A stretch of 64,000 bases of DNA from Hoeflea_A sp965228785 (GTDB lineage Bacteria > Pseudomonadota > Alphaproteobacteria > Rhizobiales > Rhizobiaceae), in contig CBDDIF010000001.1 of the NCBI GenBank assembly GCA_965228785.1, forward strand, positions 1,054,001-1,118,000, given 5' to 3'. This document shows, piece by piece, positions 44,337 to 52,821 of this stretch (positions are counted from its first letter, which is position 1; every line of letters begins with the position of its first letter). The notes under the pieces were generated by a model. The model searched no databases. It was not told the DNA's origin and saw only the letters and a program-made list of their open reading frames with translations. Position numbers and translations under genes: made by a program.

Positions 44337-44995
44337 TCGAGGATGCGTTCAGGGTTGGCTTCCGTGGGGACCTGCGTTGCCCAGTGGGCGTAGTCGTCAG
44401 ATTGGGAGCGCTTGTAGAGATCCACCAGTGCTTCGAGAGGGGCTTCGCCATAGTCGATGCGCAATGTCAGAGGCGCCATTGCCGGAGCCACAATCAGTAG
44501 TGCGGCTGACTGCAGACCGCGCATGTCGCCTCCGGCCGTCTGTGCTGCCTTGAGGGCCGATAGAAGCCGTTCGGCGAACGGCCCACTCGACGCTTGATAG
44601 GCAGAGACCATCGCGTCGATGACACTGGCACGGTCGAGCATGTTGCCGGCGGCGACACCATTCTCGAACTCGATCCCTGCGCAGGCAGGTGTGTTTTTAT
44701 CACCCGTAAACACGGCCGAGGCGCCGCTGGTGTCGAGAGCCAACAGCTGCCGATAACTTCGACCACGATCGCTGGAAGTGATGTCGGCGACAGCCGACCC
44801 GGCACTTCGGCCATCGCGCATGGCATCGAGAACCTGTTCGCCCCAAAGCGTGCTGGGCGCTGCGCCCTGGCTTGCGGAAAGGCCCGAATTGGCATGGCCA
44901 CGCAAAACCCATCCGCCGACGCACAGGCTCCCGGTGGCTGCAGCGCCACCGAGCAGTCCGGTTTGCGGATCCCTCGCCAGTATTGAAAACGTCAT
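44333..44995 (-). CDS. DUF1028 family protein (Ntn-hydrolase fold)
   Basis: A 220-residue protein of the DUF1028 family, related to N-terminal-nucleophile hydrolases. Conserved features: MTFSILARDPQTGLLGGAAA at the start, the glycine-rich GLSASQGAAPSTLWGEQVLD near 38-57, FENGVAAGNMLDRASVIDAM near 119-138, and SGPFAERLLSALKAAQTAGGD near 147-167. Family members are often coded beside peptide transporters, as here: it diverges from the peptide-type ABC operon with shared operators between them, so a peptide- or amide-cleaving role on the imported compound is likely (inference). The stop TAG belongs to the end of the inverted-repeat element, so the C-terminus may be slightly altered. Confidence 0.88.
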   Translation of the reverse strand: MTFSILARDPQTGLLGGAAATGSLCVGGWVLRGHANSGLSASQGAAPSTLWGEQVLDAMRDGRSAGSAVADITSSDRGRSYRQLLALDTSGASAVFTGDKNTPACAGIEFENGVAAGNMLDRASVIDAMVSAYQASSGPFAERLLSALKAAQTAGGDMRGLQSAALLIVAPAMAPLTLRIDYGEAPLEALVDLYKRSQSDDYAHWATQVPTEANPERILD

Positions 44996-45016
44996 GTCGA
45001 TTCCTGTTTGGCGGCG

Positions 45017-45034
45017 AATTTATCATGAAAAATT
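45017..45034. promoter_or_regulatory. Operator copy 1 (imperfect) in the DUF1028/ABC divergent region
   Basis: AATTTATCATGAAAAATT differs from the perfect palindrome 27 bp to its right at a single base. It is 22 nt upstream of the DUF1028 start, well placed to control that gene. Probable target of the GntR protein encoded at the end of the ABC operon. Confidence 0.65.
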
Positions 45035-45061
45035 GACCGCTGCAATTTATCATGATAAATT
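45033..45061 (+). promoter_or_regulatory. Promoter of the peptide-type ABC operon
   Basis: TTGACC (45033-45038), 17-nt spacer, TAAATT (45056-45061), ending 28 nt before the binding-protein ATG. Its -10 half lies in operator copy 2. A consensus-like arrangement read by eye. Confidence 0.5.
45044..45061. promoter_or_regulatory. Operator copy 2, perfect 18-bp palindrome
   Basis: AATTTATCATGATAAATT is a perfect dyad covering the -10 region of the ABC operon promoter. With copy 1 it forms a tandem pair, centre to centre 27 bp, which would let one regulator repress both divergent units. Confidence 0.75.
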
Positions 45062-45089
45062 CCTTTCAACGAGAACAGGGAGCATCATC

Positions 45090-46670
45090 ATGAAGTTATT
45101 GCATTGGACCCGTCGCGGACTGCTTGCGGTCTTCGGCGCGACTGTCGTTTCATTGGGCGTGGGTGGAGTTCCGGCGTCAGCTCAGACGCCGCCCGGCGTC
45201 CTGGTTGTCGGCCAGATCGCTGAGCCGAAATCGCTCGATCCGGCTGCCGTGACGGCGGTCAACGACTTCCGCATTCTGGTCAACCTTTATGAGGGATTGA
45301 CCCGCTACAAATCCGGTACTCTCGAGGTTGAGCCAGGGCTCGCAGAGAGCTGGACCATCAGTGACGATGGGACAGAATACACCTTCAAGCTTCGGCCGGG
45401 CATCAAGTTCCATGACGGGACTGATCTCAATGCCGCGGCGGTGAAATTCAACTTCGACCGTATGCTCAAGGAGGATCATCCCTATCACGACACTGGCCCG
45501 TTCCCGCTGTCCTTCTTCTTCGGATCGGTCGAGGATACGTCGGTGGTCGATGATCTGACCGTGAAGTTCAAACTCAACGCTCCCTATGCGCCGTTCCTGT
45601 CGAACCTGGCCTATCCGACCGGACTGATCGTTTCGCCGGCTGCGGTGATGGTACATGGCAAGGATTTCGGCCGGAATCCCGTTGGCTCCGGCCCATTCAA
45701 GTTCGGCGAATGGAAGTCGAACGAGCGCGTGGTCGTTGGCCGCAACGACGATTACTGGGGCGAGAAGGCGGGTACGGAAGCCGTCGTGTTCCGCCCGATT
45801 ACCGATGCCAACACCCGGGTCGCTGAAATGCTGGCCGGTGGTATCGACCTCATGGTCGAGGTGCCGCCGACCTCGCTGTCGCAGTTTCAGGGTAACGAGT
45901 TTTCCGTTGCCGAACAGGCCGGCCCGCACGTCTGGTTCCTGATTCTCAACCTCAAGGAAGGTCCATTTGCCGACAAGCGGGTGCGTCAGGCGGCAAACTA
46001 CGCCATCAACAAGAGCGCTATCGTCAATGATGTGCTGGAAGGTACAGCCGATGTCGCCGCTGGCCCGACGCCGCCGGCATTCGCCTGGGCCTATAACAGC
46101 GCGCTGGAACCCTATGCGTATGATCCTGAAAAGGCCAAGGCGCTGATAAAGGAAGCCGGTGCTGAAGGTGCCGAGGTGACGTTCTTCGTTACGGAAGGCG
46201 GGTCCGGCATGCTCGACCCTGTCGCCATGGGCACCGCCATTCAGGCTGATCTCGCGGCTGTGGGGCTTGACGCCAAAATCCAGACCTATGAGTGGAACAC
46301 CTTCCTCGGTGAGGTCAACCCGGGCCTCGAAGGCAAGGCTGATATGGCCGAGATGGCGTGGATGACCAACGATCCCGACACCCTTCCTTACCTGGCGCTG
46401 CGCACCGCGGCGTGGCCGGACCAGGGTGGCTTCAACTCGGGCTATTACAGCAATCCCAAAGTCGATGAACTGCTCGAAGCCGCACGCACGGCCACCGACC
46501 AGGCAGAGCGTGCACGGCTCTACAAGGAGATGCAGGAAATTGTTCAGGAGGACGCACCCTGGGTCTTCGTTGCCAATTGGAAGCAGAACGCCGTGACCAA
46601 CGACCGGGTGCAGAACTTCCGCCTGGAACCCTCGTTTCTGCTGCAGCTTGGCGGCGTGGTAAAGAACTAG
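45090..46670 (+). CDS. ABC transporter substrate-binding protein, peptide/nickel (SBP_bac_5) family
   Basis: Periplasmic binding protein of 526 residues, the usual DppA/OppA size. The ATG at 45090 gives a signal peptide (MKLLHWTRRGLLAVFGATVV, cleaved at ASA). Family landmarks: EPKSLDPAAVTAVNDFRILV near 42, YEGLTRYKSGTLEVEPGLAE near 63, GTEYTFKLRPGIKFHDGTDL near 93, NPVGSGPFKFGEWKSNERVV near 195, VRQAANYAINKSAIVNDVLE near 300. It would bind a peptide or another small amide-like solute. First gene of a dpp-like operon; a strong hairpin follows its stop. Confidence 0.94.
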   Translation: MKLLHWTRRGLLAVFGATVVSLGVGGVPASAQTPPGVLVVGQIAEPKSLDPAAVTAVNDFRILVNLYEGLTRYKSGTLEVEPGLAESWTISDDGTEYTFKLRPGIKFHDGTDLNAAAVKFNFDRMLKEDHPYHDTGPFPLSFFFGSVEDTSVVDDLTVKFKLNAPYAPFLSNLAYPTGLIVSPAAVMVHGKDFGRNPVGSGPFKFGEWKSNERVVVGRNDDYWGEKAGTEAVVFRPITDANTRVAEMLAGGIDLMVEVPPTSLSQFQGNEFSVAEQAGPHVWFLILNLKEGPFADKRVRQAANYAINKSAIVNDVLEGTADVAAGPTPPAFAWAYNSALEPYAYDPEKAKALIKEAGAEGAEVTFFVTEGGSGMLDPVAMGTAIQADLAAVGLDAKIQTYEWNTFLGEVNPGLEGKADMAEMAWMTNDPDTLPYLALRTAAWPDQGGFNSGYYSNPKVDELLEAARTATDQAERARLYKEMQEIVQEDAPWVFVANWKQNAVTNDRVQNFRLEPSFLLQLGGVVKN

Positions 46671-46683
46671 GCGGACCAGACAA

Positions 46684-46715
46684 TGCAACGCGGCGGGTAT
46701 CGCCGGCGCGTTGCA
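46684..46715 (+). repeat. Intercistronic stem-loop after the peptide-binding protein gene
   Basis: TGCAACGCG (46684-46692) pairs perfectly with CGCGTTGCA (46707-46715); the loop can form a further GGCG/CGCC stem. It starts 13 nt after the stop codon and has no T-run, matching the hairpins that follow two other binding-protein genes of this window. Confidence 0.65.
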
Positions 46716-46740
46716 CCTATCCGGCACGGGAGGCAGGTGA

Positions 46741-47688
46741 TTGGCGGGACTAATCCTGAAACGCCTGATTTCAGCAATCCCGGTGCTTCTCGGCATCACC
46801 GTCATCGTTTTCCTCATCATGGCGATGATCCCAGGCGATCCGGCGACGGCGATCCTGGGATCCTTTGCAACCCCCGAAAACGTCGAAAAACTCAATCGCG
46901 ACCTCGGTCTCGATGCCCCCTTGGTCCAGAGATATTTCATCTGGCTCGGCAACCTGCTGACCGGCGACCTGGGACGCTCCTATTCGCTCAACCGACCGGT
47001 GCTGGATGAAATTGCCGATCGCTTCGGCGCCACACTGATTCTCGCAGGCGTGTCCTTCGTTCTGTGCTCCCTGCTTGGAATTCTCGCCGGCGTGATTTCA
47101 GCGGCCAGGCAATACGGGCTGGCTGACAAAGCCATTACCTTCGCGGTGCTGATCGGGATCTCAATTCCCTCGTTTTTCCTGGGAATGATGATGATCCTGC
47201 TCTTTGCCGTGAAACTGCGCTGGCTGCCGGTATCCGGTATGTATGCGATCTATGGCGGCGGCGATCTGCCGGACCTGCTGCGCCATCTCGTCATGCCGGC
47301 GCTGGCTCTGTCCGTGGTTGCAACCGGGGTGATCGCGCGGCTATCGCGCTCAGCCATGCTGGAAGTGCTACGTCAGGATTTCATCCGCACGGCTCGCGCC
47401 AAGGGTGTTCCGGAGCGACGTGTCATCCTCGGCCATGCGCTGCGAGCAGCCATGGTCAGCACCATTCCGATCCTTGGCATTCAGGCCGGCTTCGTGCTCT
47501 CAGGGTCGGTCTATATCGAGATCGTGTTCCAGTGGCCGGGCATCGGCCGCATGCTGGTGGACGCCATCCTCAAGCGTGACATTCTGCTGGTGCAGGGCGG
47601 TGTGCTTGTCGTTGCCGCCTGTTACGTGCTGTTCAACATCATTGTTGACGTAGTGCAAAGCCTGCTCGATCCGAGGATCCGGACATGA
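46741..47688 (+). CDS. ABC transporter permease, DppB type
   Basis: Inner-membrane subunit of 315 residues with six hydrophobic segments. The start is a TTG at 46741, seven nt after GGGAGG, giving the standard opening AGLILKRLISAIPVLLGITV. Typical DppB features: MAMIPGDPATAILGS near 28, LGRSYSLNRPVLDEIADRFG near 78, and the EAA loop LRQDFIRTARAKGVPERRVI near 213. It overlaps the next gene by 4 bp. Confidence 0.94.
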   Translation: MAGLILKRLISAIPVLLGITVIVFLIMAMIPGDPATAILGSFATPENVEKLNRDLGLDAPLVQRYFIWLGNLLTGDLGRSYSLNRPVLDEIADRFGATLILAGVSFVLCSLLGILAGVISAARQYGLADKAITFAVLIGISIPSFFLGMMMILLFAVKLRWLPVSGMYAIYGGGDLPDLLRHLVMPALALSVVATGVIARLSRSAMLEVLRQDFIRTARAKGVPERRVILGHALRAAMVSTIPILGIQAGFVLSGSVYIEIVFQWPGIGRMLVDAILKRDILLVQGGVLVVAACYVLFNIIVDVVQSLLDPRIRT

Positions 47689-49553
47689 GCACATTTCTGC
47701 GGCTGCTGATACGCAATCGATTGGCCGCCGCTGGCGGATGTGTGCTTGCAGCCGTTGTCCTGCTGGCGCTGGTAACACCACTTCTGCCGCTGCAACCGCC
47801 CAATATTACCAACACGGCCGACCGCTTCATGCGGCCGTTTTCAGACGGCCACTTGCTCGGCACCGATCATCTGGGACGCGATCTGCTGTCGAGACTTCTT
47901 TGGGGGACCCGGCTCAGCCTGTCCGTCGGGTTTTCAGCGGCCGTGCTGGCGGCGGCGATCGGATCAGCCATCGGCGTGATCGCGGGCTATTTCGGCGGTC
48001 GGACCGACAACATCATAATGCGTGGCGTCGACATGCTGATGGCGTTTCCCTACATCCTGCTGGCGCTGGCCATCGTGGCGGCCCTCGGGCCCGGCCTGAT
48101 GAATGCGCTGATCGCCGTTGCCGCAGTCAATATCCCATTCTTCGCCCGTAACATTCGGGGCGTAACGGTGACGCTTGCCGGTCGTGAATTCGTCGACGCC
48201 GCACGCCTCTCCGGCATGGGGCATGTTCGTATCATGTTGAGCGAACTGGTTCCCAATGTGATCCCGGTGATCGTCATAGCCATGTCGACGACGATCGGCT
48301 GGATGATTCTCGAGACTGCCGGCCTTTCGTTCCTTGGACTCGGCAGCCAGCCGCCGCAAGCGGACCTGGGTTCGATGCTGGGAGAGGCACGTTCGGCGCT
48401 GATCACCAGCCCGCACACGTCGGTGGTGCCCGGCCTGATGATCTTCGTCATTGTCGTCAGCATCAATCTCCTTGGTGACGGGATCCGCGATGCGCTAGAC
48501 CCGCGCCTGCGTTCGGGCGCCTTGAGCCGGCCTTTGCCGGCGACACCGGTGGAACGGCATGGGGAAATCCCGGCGGCGACGGATGACCTGCTGGCCATCC
48601 AAAACCTGCAAACGGAATTCCGCGTCGGTGATCGGACCTACAGGGCCGTCAACGGCGTCAGCCTGGCGGTGCGCGCGGGTGAATGTGTCGGAGTGATCGG
48701 CGAATCCGGATCAGGAAAGTCGGTAACGGCTCTTGCCGTGATGGGCCTTGTTGCAGCCCCGCCTGGCATCATTACGGGCGGAGCCGTGCGCTTTCGTGGT
48801 GAGGACCTCGTCGGGGCACCTTACGAAAAGCTGAGGCAAAAGCGCGGCGACCGGGTCGCCTACATCTTCCAGGATCCGCTGTCCACGCTGCATCCACTCT
48901 ACCGGATCGGCGAGCAGATCGCCGAAGCCATCCGCGTCCACCATCCGATCGGCCGGGACGAGGCCCGCAAGCGCGCGATCCAACTGCTGAAGGATGTGCG
49001 CATTCCCAATGCCGAAAGCCGTATTGACAATTATCCGCATGAACTGTCCGGCGGCATGCGCCAGCGGGTCGGCATCGCAATGGCTCTCGCCAATGAGCCC
49101 GACCTGATCATTGCCGACGAGCCGACGACGGCGCTCGATGTAACGGTACAGGCGCAGATTCTGGGTTTGCTGGACGAGCTCCGCCGCGAGCGACAATTGG
49201 CCATTATCTTCATTACCCACGATTTTGGCGTGGTCGGCCAGCTTTGCGATCGACTGGCCGTCATGTATGCTGGGCGGATTGTCGAGGCCGGACCCACGAA
49301 CGAAGTGCTCGCGGCACCGGCGCATCCCTATACGAAGCGGCTGATTGCCTGTGTACCGGAACTCGGACAGGGCAGGCGACAGCTTGCGGCGATCCCGGGA
49401 TTGCCGCCGATGGTCGACAAGTTGCCGGAAGGATGCGCCTTCGCGGCGCGTTGCGACAAGGCCGACGACGATTGCCGGCGAGGCGACATCGTCCTGCAAG
49501 GCAGCGGGTCGCGCAGCGTGCGCTGTCTGTTGCCGGAGGAGGGCGCATCGTGA
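47685..49553 (+). CDS. Fused ABC permease (DppC type) and ATPase (DppD type)
   Basis: One 622-residue polypeptide carrying both the second membrane subunit and the first ATPase of the peptide-type importer. Residues 1-275 are DppC-like: HLLGTDHLGRDLLSRLLWGT, EAA loop GREFVDAARLSGMGHVRIML, and the ending ISNLLGDG-type segment INLLGDGIRDALDPRLRSG. A 25-residue linker follows. From about 303 the ATPase runs: Walker A GESGSGKSVTALAVMGL, IFQDPLSTLHPLYRIGEQI, ELSGGMRQRVGIAMAL, LIIADEPTTALDVT, FITHDFGVVGQLCD, and the C-terminal oligopeptide extension HPYTKRLIACVPELG with cysteines (CAFAARCDKADDDC) as in DppD. Usually these are two genes. Confidence 0.93.
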   Translation: MSTFLRLLIRNRLAAAGGCVLAAVVLLALVTPLLPLQPPNITNTADRFMRPFSDGHLLGTDHLGRDLLSRLLWGTRLSLSVGFSAAVLAAAIGSAIGVIAGYFGGRTDNIIMRGVDMLMAFPYILLALAIVAALGPGLMNALIAVAAVNIPFFARNIRGVTVTLAGREFVDAARLSGMGHVRIMLSELVPNVIPVIVIAMSTTIGWMILETAGLSFLGLGSQPPQADLGSMLGEARSALITSPHTSVVPGLMIFVIVVSINLLGDGIRDALDPRLRSGALSRPLPATPVERHGEIPAATDDLLAIQNLQTEFRVGDRTYRAVNGVSLAVRAGECVGVIGESGSGKSVTALAVMGLVAAPPGIITGGAVRFRGEDLVGAPYEKLRQKRGDRVAYIFQDPLSTLHPLYRIGEQIAEAIRVHHPIGRDEARKRAIQLLKDVRIPNAESRIDNYPHELSGGMRQRVGIAMALANEPDLIIADEPTTALDVTVQAQILGLLDELRRERQLAIIFITHDFGVVGQLCDRLAVMYAGRIVEAGPTNEVLAAPAHPYTKRLIACVPELGQGRRQLAAIPGLPPMVDKLPEGCAFAARCDKADDDCRRGDIVLQGSGSRSVRCLLPEEGAS

Positions 49554-50500
49554 CAGCTTTGGAGGTACGCGATCTCTGCAAGACGTTTCCCACAGGCCGC
49601 AGCTTGTTCGGACGCGCTGGCCCGGGTGTCAGGGCGGTGCGACCGGTATCGTTTTCGGTGATGGAAGGCGAAACGCTCGGGATCGTTGGTGAATCCGGTT
49701 GCGGAAAATCGACGCTCGCCCGCATGCTGGTCGGGCTGCTGGCGCCCAGTTCGGGGGAGATCGAAATCGAGGGTCGCCGTCTCGACACCGCCGATCCGGC
49801 AGCCTTCGGGCGCATGATCCAGTATGTGTTCCAAGACCCGATCAGCAGCCTCAATCCGCGCAAGTCGATCCGGCAGATCCTTGAGGCGCCGCTACGGCAT
49901 CTGCATGGCATGGAGCGCCATGAACGGGAGACCCGGATCGCGGAAATCCTGGCATCGGTCAATCTGCGGGAAGAGTTTCTCGAACGCTACCCGCATGAAT
50001 TCTCCGGCGGGCAGGCGCAGCGCATCGGCATCGCTCGGGCTCTGGCCGCGGCACCGCGCATCATCGTGCTGGACGAACCTGTCTCCGCGCTCGACGTTTC
50101 GGTACAGGCGCAAGTGCTCAATCTGCTGGCTGAATTGCGGGCGTCGCGAAACCTGACCTATTTGTTCATCAGCCATGATCTGGCTGTTGTGGAGGCGGTG
50201 AGCGACCGGGTCGCTGTGCTCTATTTCGGCGCGATTGTGGAAATCGGCCCGGCACAGGCCATTTTCAAGGCCCCGCGGCATCCCTATACAAAACTGTTGG
50301 CTCAAAGCGCACCGGCGGTTGGGCGACCATTGGCAGCCCCGGCTGATGGCGAGTTGCCGGATCCGCTCGACCCTCCGCCGGGCTGCGCCTTTGCAGGGCG
50401 TTGCGCGAAAGCCTCTGACCTATGTCGCCGGGAGGAGCCGCGGCTTGAACGATTGGGAGAAGACCAACTTGCAGCCTGCCACCACCCGAACGAGCCCTGA
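49550..50500 (+). CDS. ABC transporter ATP-binding protein, DppF type
   Basis: Second ATPase of the peptide-type importer; 316 residues. The GTG at 49550 overlaps the previous stop (GTGA) and is preferred to the long upstream open frame. Walker A GESGCGKSTLARMLVG, Q-loop VFQDPISSLNPRKSIRQIL, signature FSGGQAQRIGIARAL, Walker B IIVLDEPVSALDVS, H-loop FISHDLAVVEAVSD, and the oligopeptide tail HPYTKLLAQSAPAVG with CAFAGRCAKASDLC. A partner of the ATPase half of the preceding fusion. Confidence 0.94.
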   Translation: MTALEVRDLCKTFPTGRSLFGRAGPGVRAVRPVSFSVMEGETLGIVGESGCGKSTLARMLVGLLAPSSGEIEIEGRRLDTADPAAFGRMIQYVFQDPISSLNPRKSIRQILEAPLRHLHGMERHERETRIAEILASVNLREEFLERYPHEFSGGQAQRIGIARALAAAPRIIVLDEPVSALDVSVQAQVLNLLAELRASRNLTYLFISHDLAVVEAVSDRVAVLYFGAIVEIGPAQAIFKAPRHPYTKLLAQSAPAVGRPLAAPADGELPDPLDPPPGCAFAGRCAKASDLCRREEPRLERLGEDQLAACHHPNEP

Positions 50501-51233
50501 ACCCCGGCTGAGCCGCCCGGTCCGCGTGGCCGAGGTGATCAAGCAATGGGTGGTCGAGCAGGGACTGCAGGCCGGCGATCGGTTGCCGAGCGAACCGGAG
50601 CTGATCGAGCGGTTCGGCATGGCCAAGGGAACGATCCGCGAAGCCATGCGCATCCTTGAAGCCCAGGGGCTGATCAAGACACGAACCGGTCCAGGTGGCG
50701 GTAGCTTCGTGCACGCGGTTTCGGAAGAACGGGCTCGCGCCCTCCTCGGCAATTATTTCTACTTCAAGAACCTGACGATCGCCGACATCTACCAGTTGCG
50801 GCGGGTGTTGGAGCCGGAATTGGCGGCTTCTTTAGCCGGCCAATTGCCGGAAGAGGTATTGCAGGCGCTGGAAGCCAACATCGCCACCTATGCCAGTCCT
50901 GCGAAGACCCTTGACGAGGAGCGGGAACAGCATGTCGCATCGCTGCGCTTTCACGCATTGCTGGCCGAGCAAGCCGGCAATGACCTGCTGGGCTTCCTGA
51001 TCGGTTTCATGGTCAACATGCTCTCCGACCTGACGGTTTACCGAAAACTCTATTCGCCGCCAAACATCGAATTGTGGGCCAAGGGACTCGACTACCAGAT
51101 GCGGCTGGTGGAAGCCCTGCGCGCGGGTGACGGCAAGGCGGCGCGCAGGATCATGAGCGATCACATGAAGACGGCGCAGGCGCTGATGGAGGGTCAGGAA
51201 GCAGAGATGATGCGCCGGTTCCTGTCGGAATAA
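50445..51233 (+). CDS. GntR-family transcriptional regulator, FCD subgroup
   Basis: Regulator of 262 residues closing the peptide-type ABC operon. No ATG is available; TTG at 50445 is chosen because GGGAGGAG lies 8 nt upstream, which means a 56-bp overlap with the ATPase gene (TTG at 50469 is the alternative). The winged helix is clear (LPSEPELIERFGMAKGTIRE, AMRILEAQGLIKTRTGPGGG), then an FCD domain (LRRVLEPELAASLAGQLPEE, RFHALLAEQAGNDLLGFLIG). Autoregulation through the paired AATTTATCATGATAAATT sites at the head of the operon is the natural inference. Confidence 0.88.
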   Translation: MNDWEKTNLQPATTRTSPEPRLSRPVRVAEVIKQWVVEQGLQAGDRLPSEPELIERFGMAKGTIREAMRILEAQGLIKTRTGPGGGSFVHAVSEERARALLGNYFYFKNLTIADIYQLRRVLEPELAASLAGQLPEEVLQALEANIATYASPAKTLDEEREQHVASLRFHALLAEQAGNDLLGFLIGFMVNMLSDLTVYRKLYSPPNIELWAKGLDYQMRLVEALRAGDGKAARRIMSDHMKTAQALMEGQEAEMMRRFLSE

Positions 51234-51337
51234 CGAACTGTTTCACTGCATTACCGGTGGTGAAATCACGGCGGATGCACTAACCTTCTTGGGGTGCGAT
51301 CGGGCAGGCCGTGTTTTCCGATGGGGTGCAGGCAACC

Positions 51338-52792
51338 ATGGGCCGCAAGCTTTTTGTTCTACTTGTCTATCTTTGCGTGGTGATCTGGCTGGGCAGCGCG
51401 TCCGTTGCTGCTGAGTCTACGACATCCGCCGAGACTACCAAGCCTCAGGTCGGTGACTTTTCTGCTATGCGCTCAAATGGCATGGTGCGAGTCCTCGTTC
51501 CTTATTCGATAACCGGCTATCATTTGGATCGCCGGCGCCCGCATGGCATCTACTACGACTACATGCAGGCCTTCGAAAAATACATCAATCGCTCTGCAAA
51601 GAAGCGCGCCGACAGGACCAAGATCCTTTTGCTGCCGACAAGCCGCGATCGATTGCTGGAGCGCCTCGTCAAGGGACATGGCGACCTGGCGGTGGCAGGT
51701 CTGACGGTTATCCCGGAACGCAAAAAGCTGGTGGGTTTTTCCGATCCGGTCCGCTCCGGCGTGACTGAAGTGGTTGTCACCGGTAGCGACGTGCCGGATA
51801 TCAAGGATGTGATGGATTTGTCGGGATGGCAGATCCATGTGCGCAAGTCGTCCAGCCATTTCGAGAGTCTGACATCCATAAACGAACGCCTGAAGAAAGC
51901 CGGCAAACCTTTAATTGTCATCGTTCCCGTCGACGAGGTCATTGAGGACGAAGACCTGCTTGAAATGGTACACACAGGTATAGTCACCGCGATCGTTGTC
52001 GACGACTACAAGGGGCAATTGTGGTCCGACGAGTTCAGCAGCATCAAGCTGCACACCGAAGCCCCGGTGCGAGAAAGCGCGAACATTGCCTGGGCATTTC
52101 GCAAAAAGAGCCCGGAATTCAAAGCCGAGATCAACGCTTTCATCAAGAAGGAAGACCCGGGCAAGAAATTCGGGACGGTCCCGCGCAGGCGCTACTTTTC
52201 GGAAATCGACCGGCTGGACAATCCAAACACGCCGAAGTTCCAAAAGGCGTTTGAGACGTTTCGGCCGCTGTTCGAAACCTATGGCAAGAAGTACGACATC
52301 GATCCGATGCTGCTCGCGGCCCAGGCCTTCCAGGAGTCGAAGTTCAATCCGAAGGCTCGAAGCCGGGTCGGCGCGGTGGGGTTGATGCAGCTGATGCCGC
52401 GTACAGCCCGTAGCCGCGAAGTCGGCATCAAGAACTACCGGACGGCGGAGGGCAGCATCGAGGCTGGCGCCAAATACATGCGCTTCCTGGCCGATCATTA
52501 TTTCGACGATCCCGAGATCGACGATCTCAACCGGATCCTGTTGTCATTTGCCGGCTACAATGCCGGCCCTTCGCGCGTCTCCAGAGTTCGCAAGAAGGCC
52601 GAGGATCCAAATATCTGGTTCGACAGCGTTGAGTGGGAGGTCGCCCGCGCCGCCGGCATTCAGCCAATTCACTACGTGAAATACATCTACATCTACCATA
52701 CGATCTTCAGCGGCATGGCTGATGAGAAGGGCGCTGACAACCCTGCTGCGGCCCCAAGCGGTTCAGCGAAAAAGCCAAACGCGAGCGATTGA
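51338..52792 (+). CDS. mltF: Membrane-bound lytic transglycosylase, MltF-like (binding-protein domain + SLT domain)
   Basis: Exported cell-wall enzyme of 484 residues. N-terminal signal/anchor GRKLFVLLVYLCVVIWLGSA, then a periplasmic solute-binding-like domain (NGMVRVLVPYSITGYHLDRR near 49-68, GHGDLAVAGLTVIPERKKLV near 113-132), and a C-terminal SLT domain from about 325: YDIDPMLLAAQAFQESKFNP with the catalytic glutamate in QESKF, SRVGAVGLMQLMPRTAR, SFAGYNAGPSRVSRVRK. It cleaves peptidoglycan to 1,6-anhydromuropeptides. No lipobox, so it is held by the N-terminal helix or released. GTG at 51311 is an alternative start. No operon partner. Confidence 0.9.
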   Translation: MGRKLFVLLVYLCVVIWLGSASVAAESTTSAETTKPQVGDFSAMRSNGMVRVLVPYSITGYHLDRRRPHGIYYDYMQAFEKYINRSAKKRADRTKILLLPTSRDRLLERLVKGHGDLAVAGLTVIPERKKLVGFSDPVRSGVTEVVVTGSDVPDIKDVMDLSGWQIHVRKSSSHFESLTSINERLKKAGKPLIVIVPVDEVIEDEDLLEMVHTGIVTAIVVDDYKGQLWSDEFSSIKLHTEAPVRESANIAWAFRKKSPEFKAEINAFIKKEDPGKKFGTVPRRRYFSEIDRLDNPNTPKFQKAFETFRPLFETYGKKYDIDPMLLAAQAFQESKFNPKARSRVGAVGLMQLMPRTARSREVGIKNYRTAEGSIEAGAKYMRFLADHYFDDPEIDDLNRILLSFAGYNAGPSRVSRVRKKAEDPNIWFDSVEWEVARAAGIQPIHYVKYIYIYHTIFSGMADEKGADNPAAAPSGSAKKPNASD

Positions 52793-52821
52793 CCGATACG
52801 AGAGCTTCGCGCGTTTGACCT

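Noticed and set aside
45177..46952. A 591-codon open frame on the minus strand opposite the peptide-binding protein gene
   Set aside because: It lies fully antisense to a clear SBP_bac_5 gene, has no ribosome site and its protein shows no family features; a by-product of high GC.
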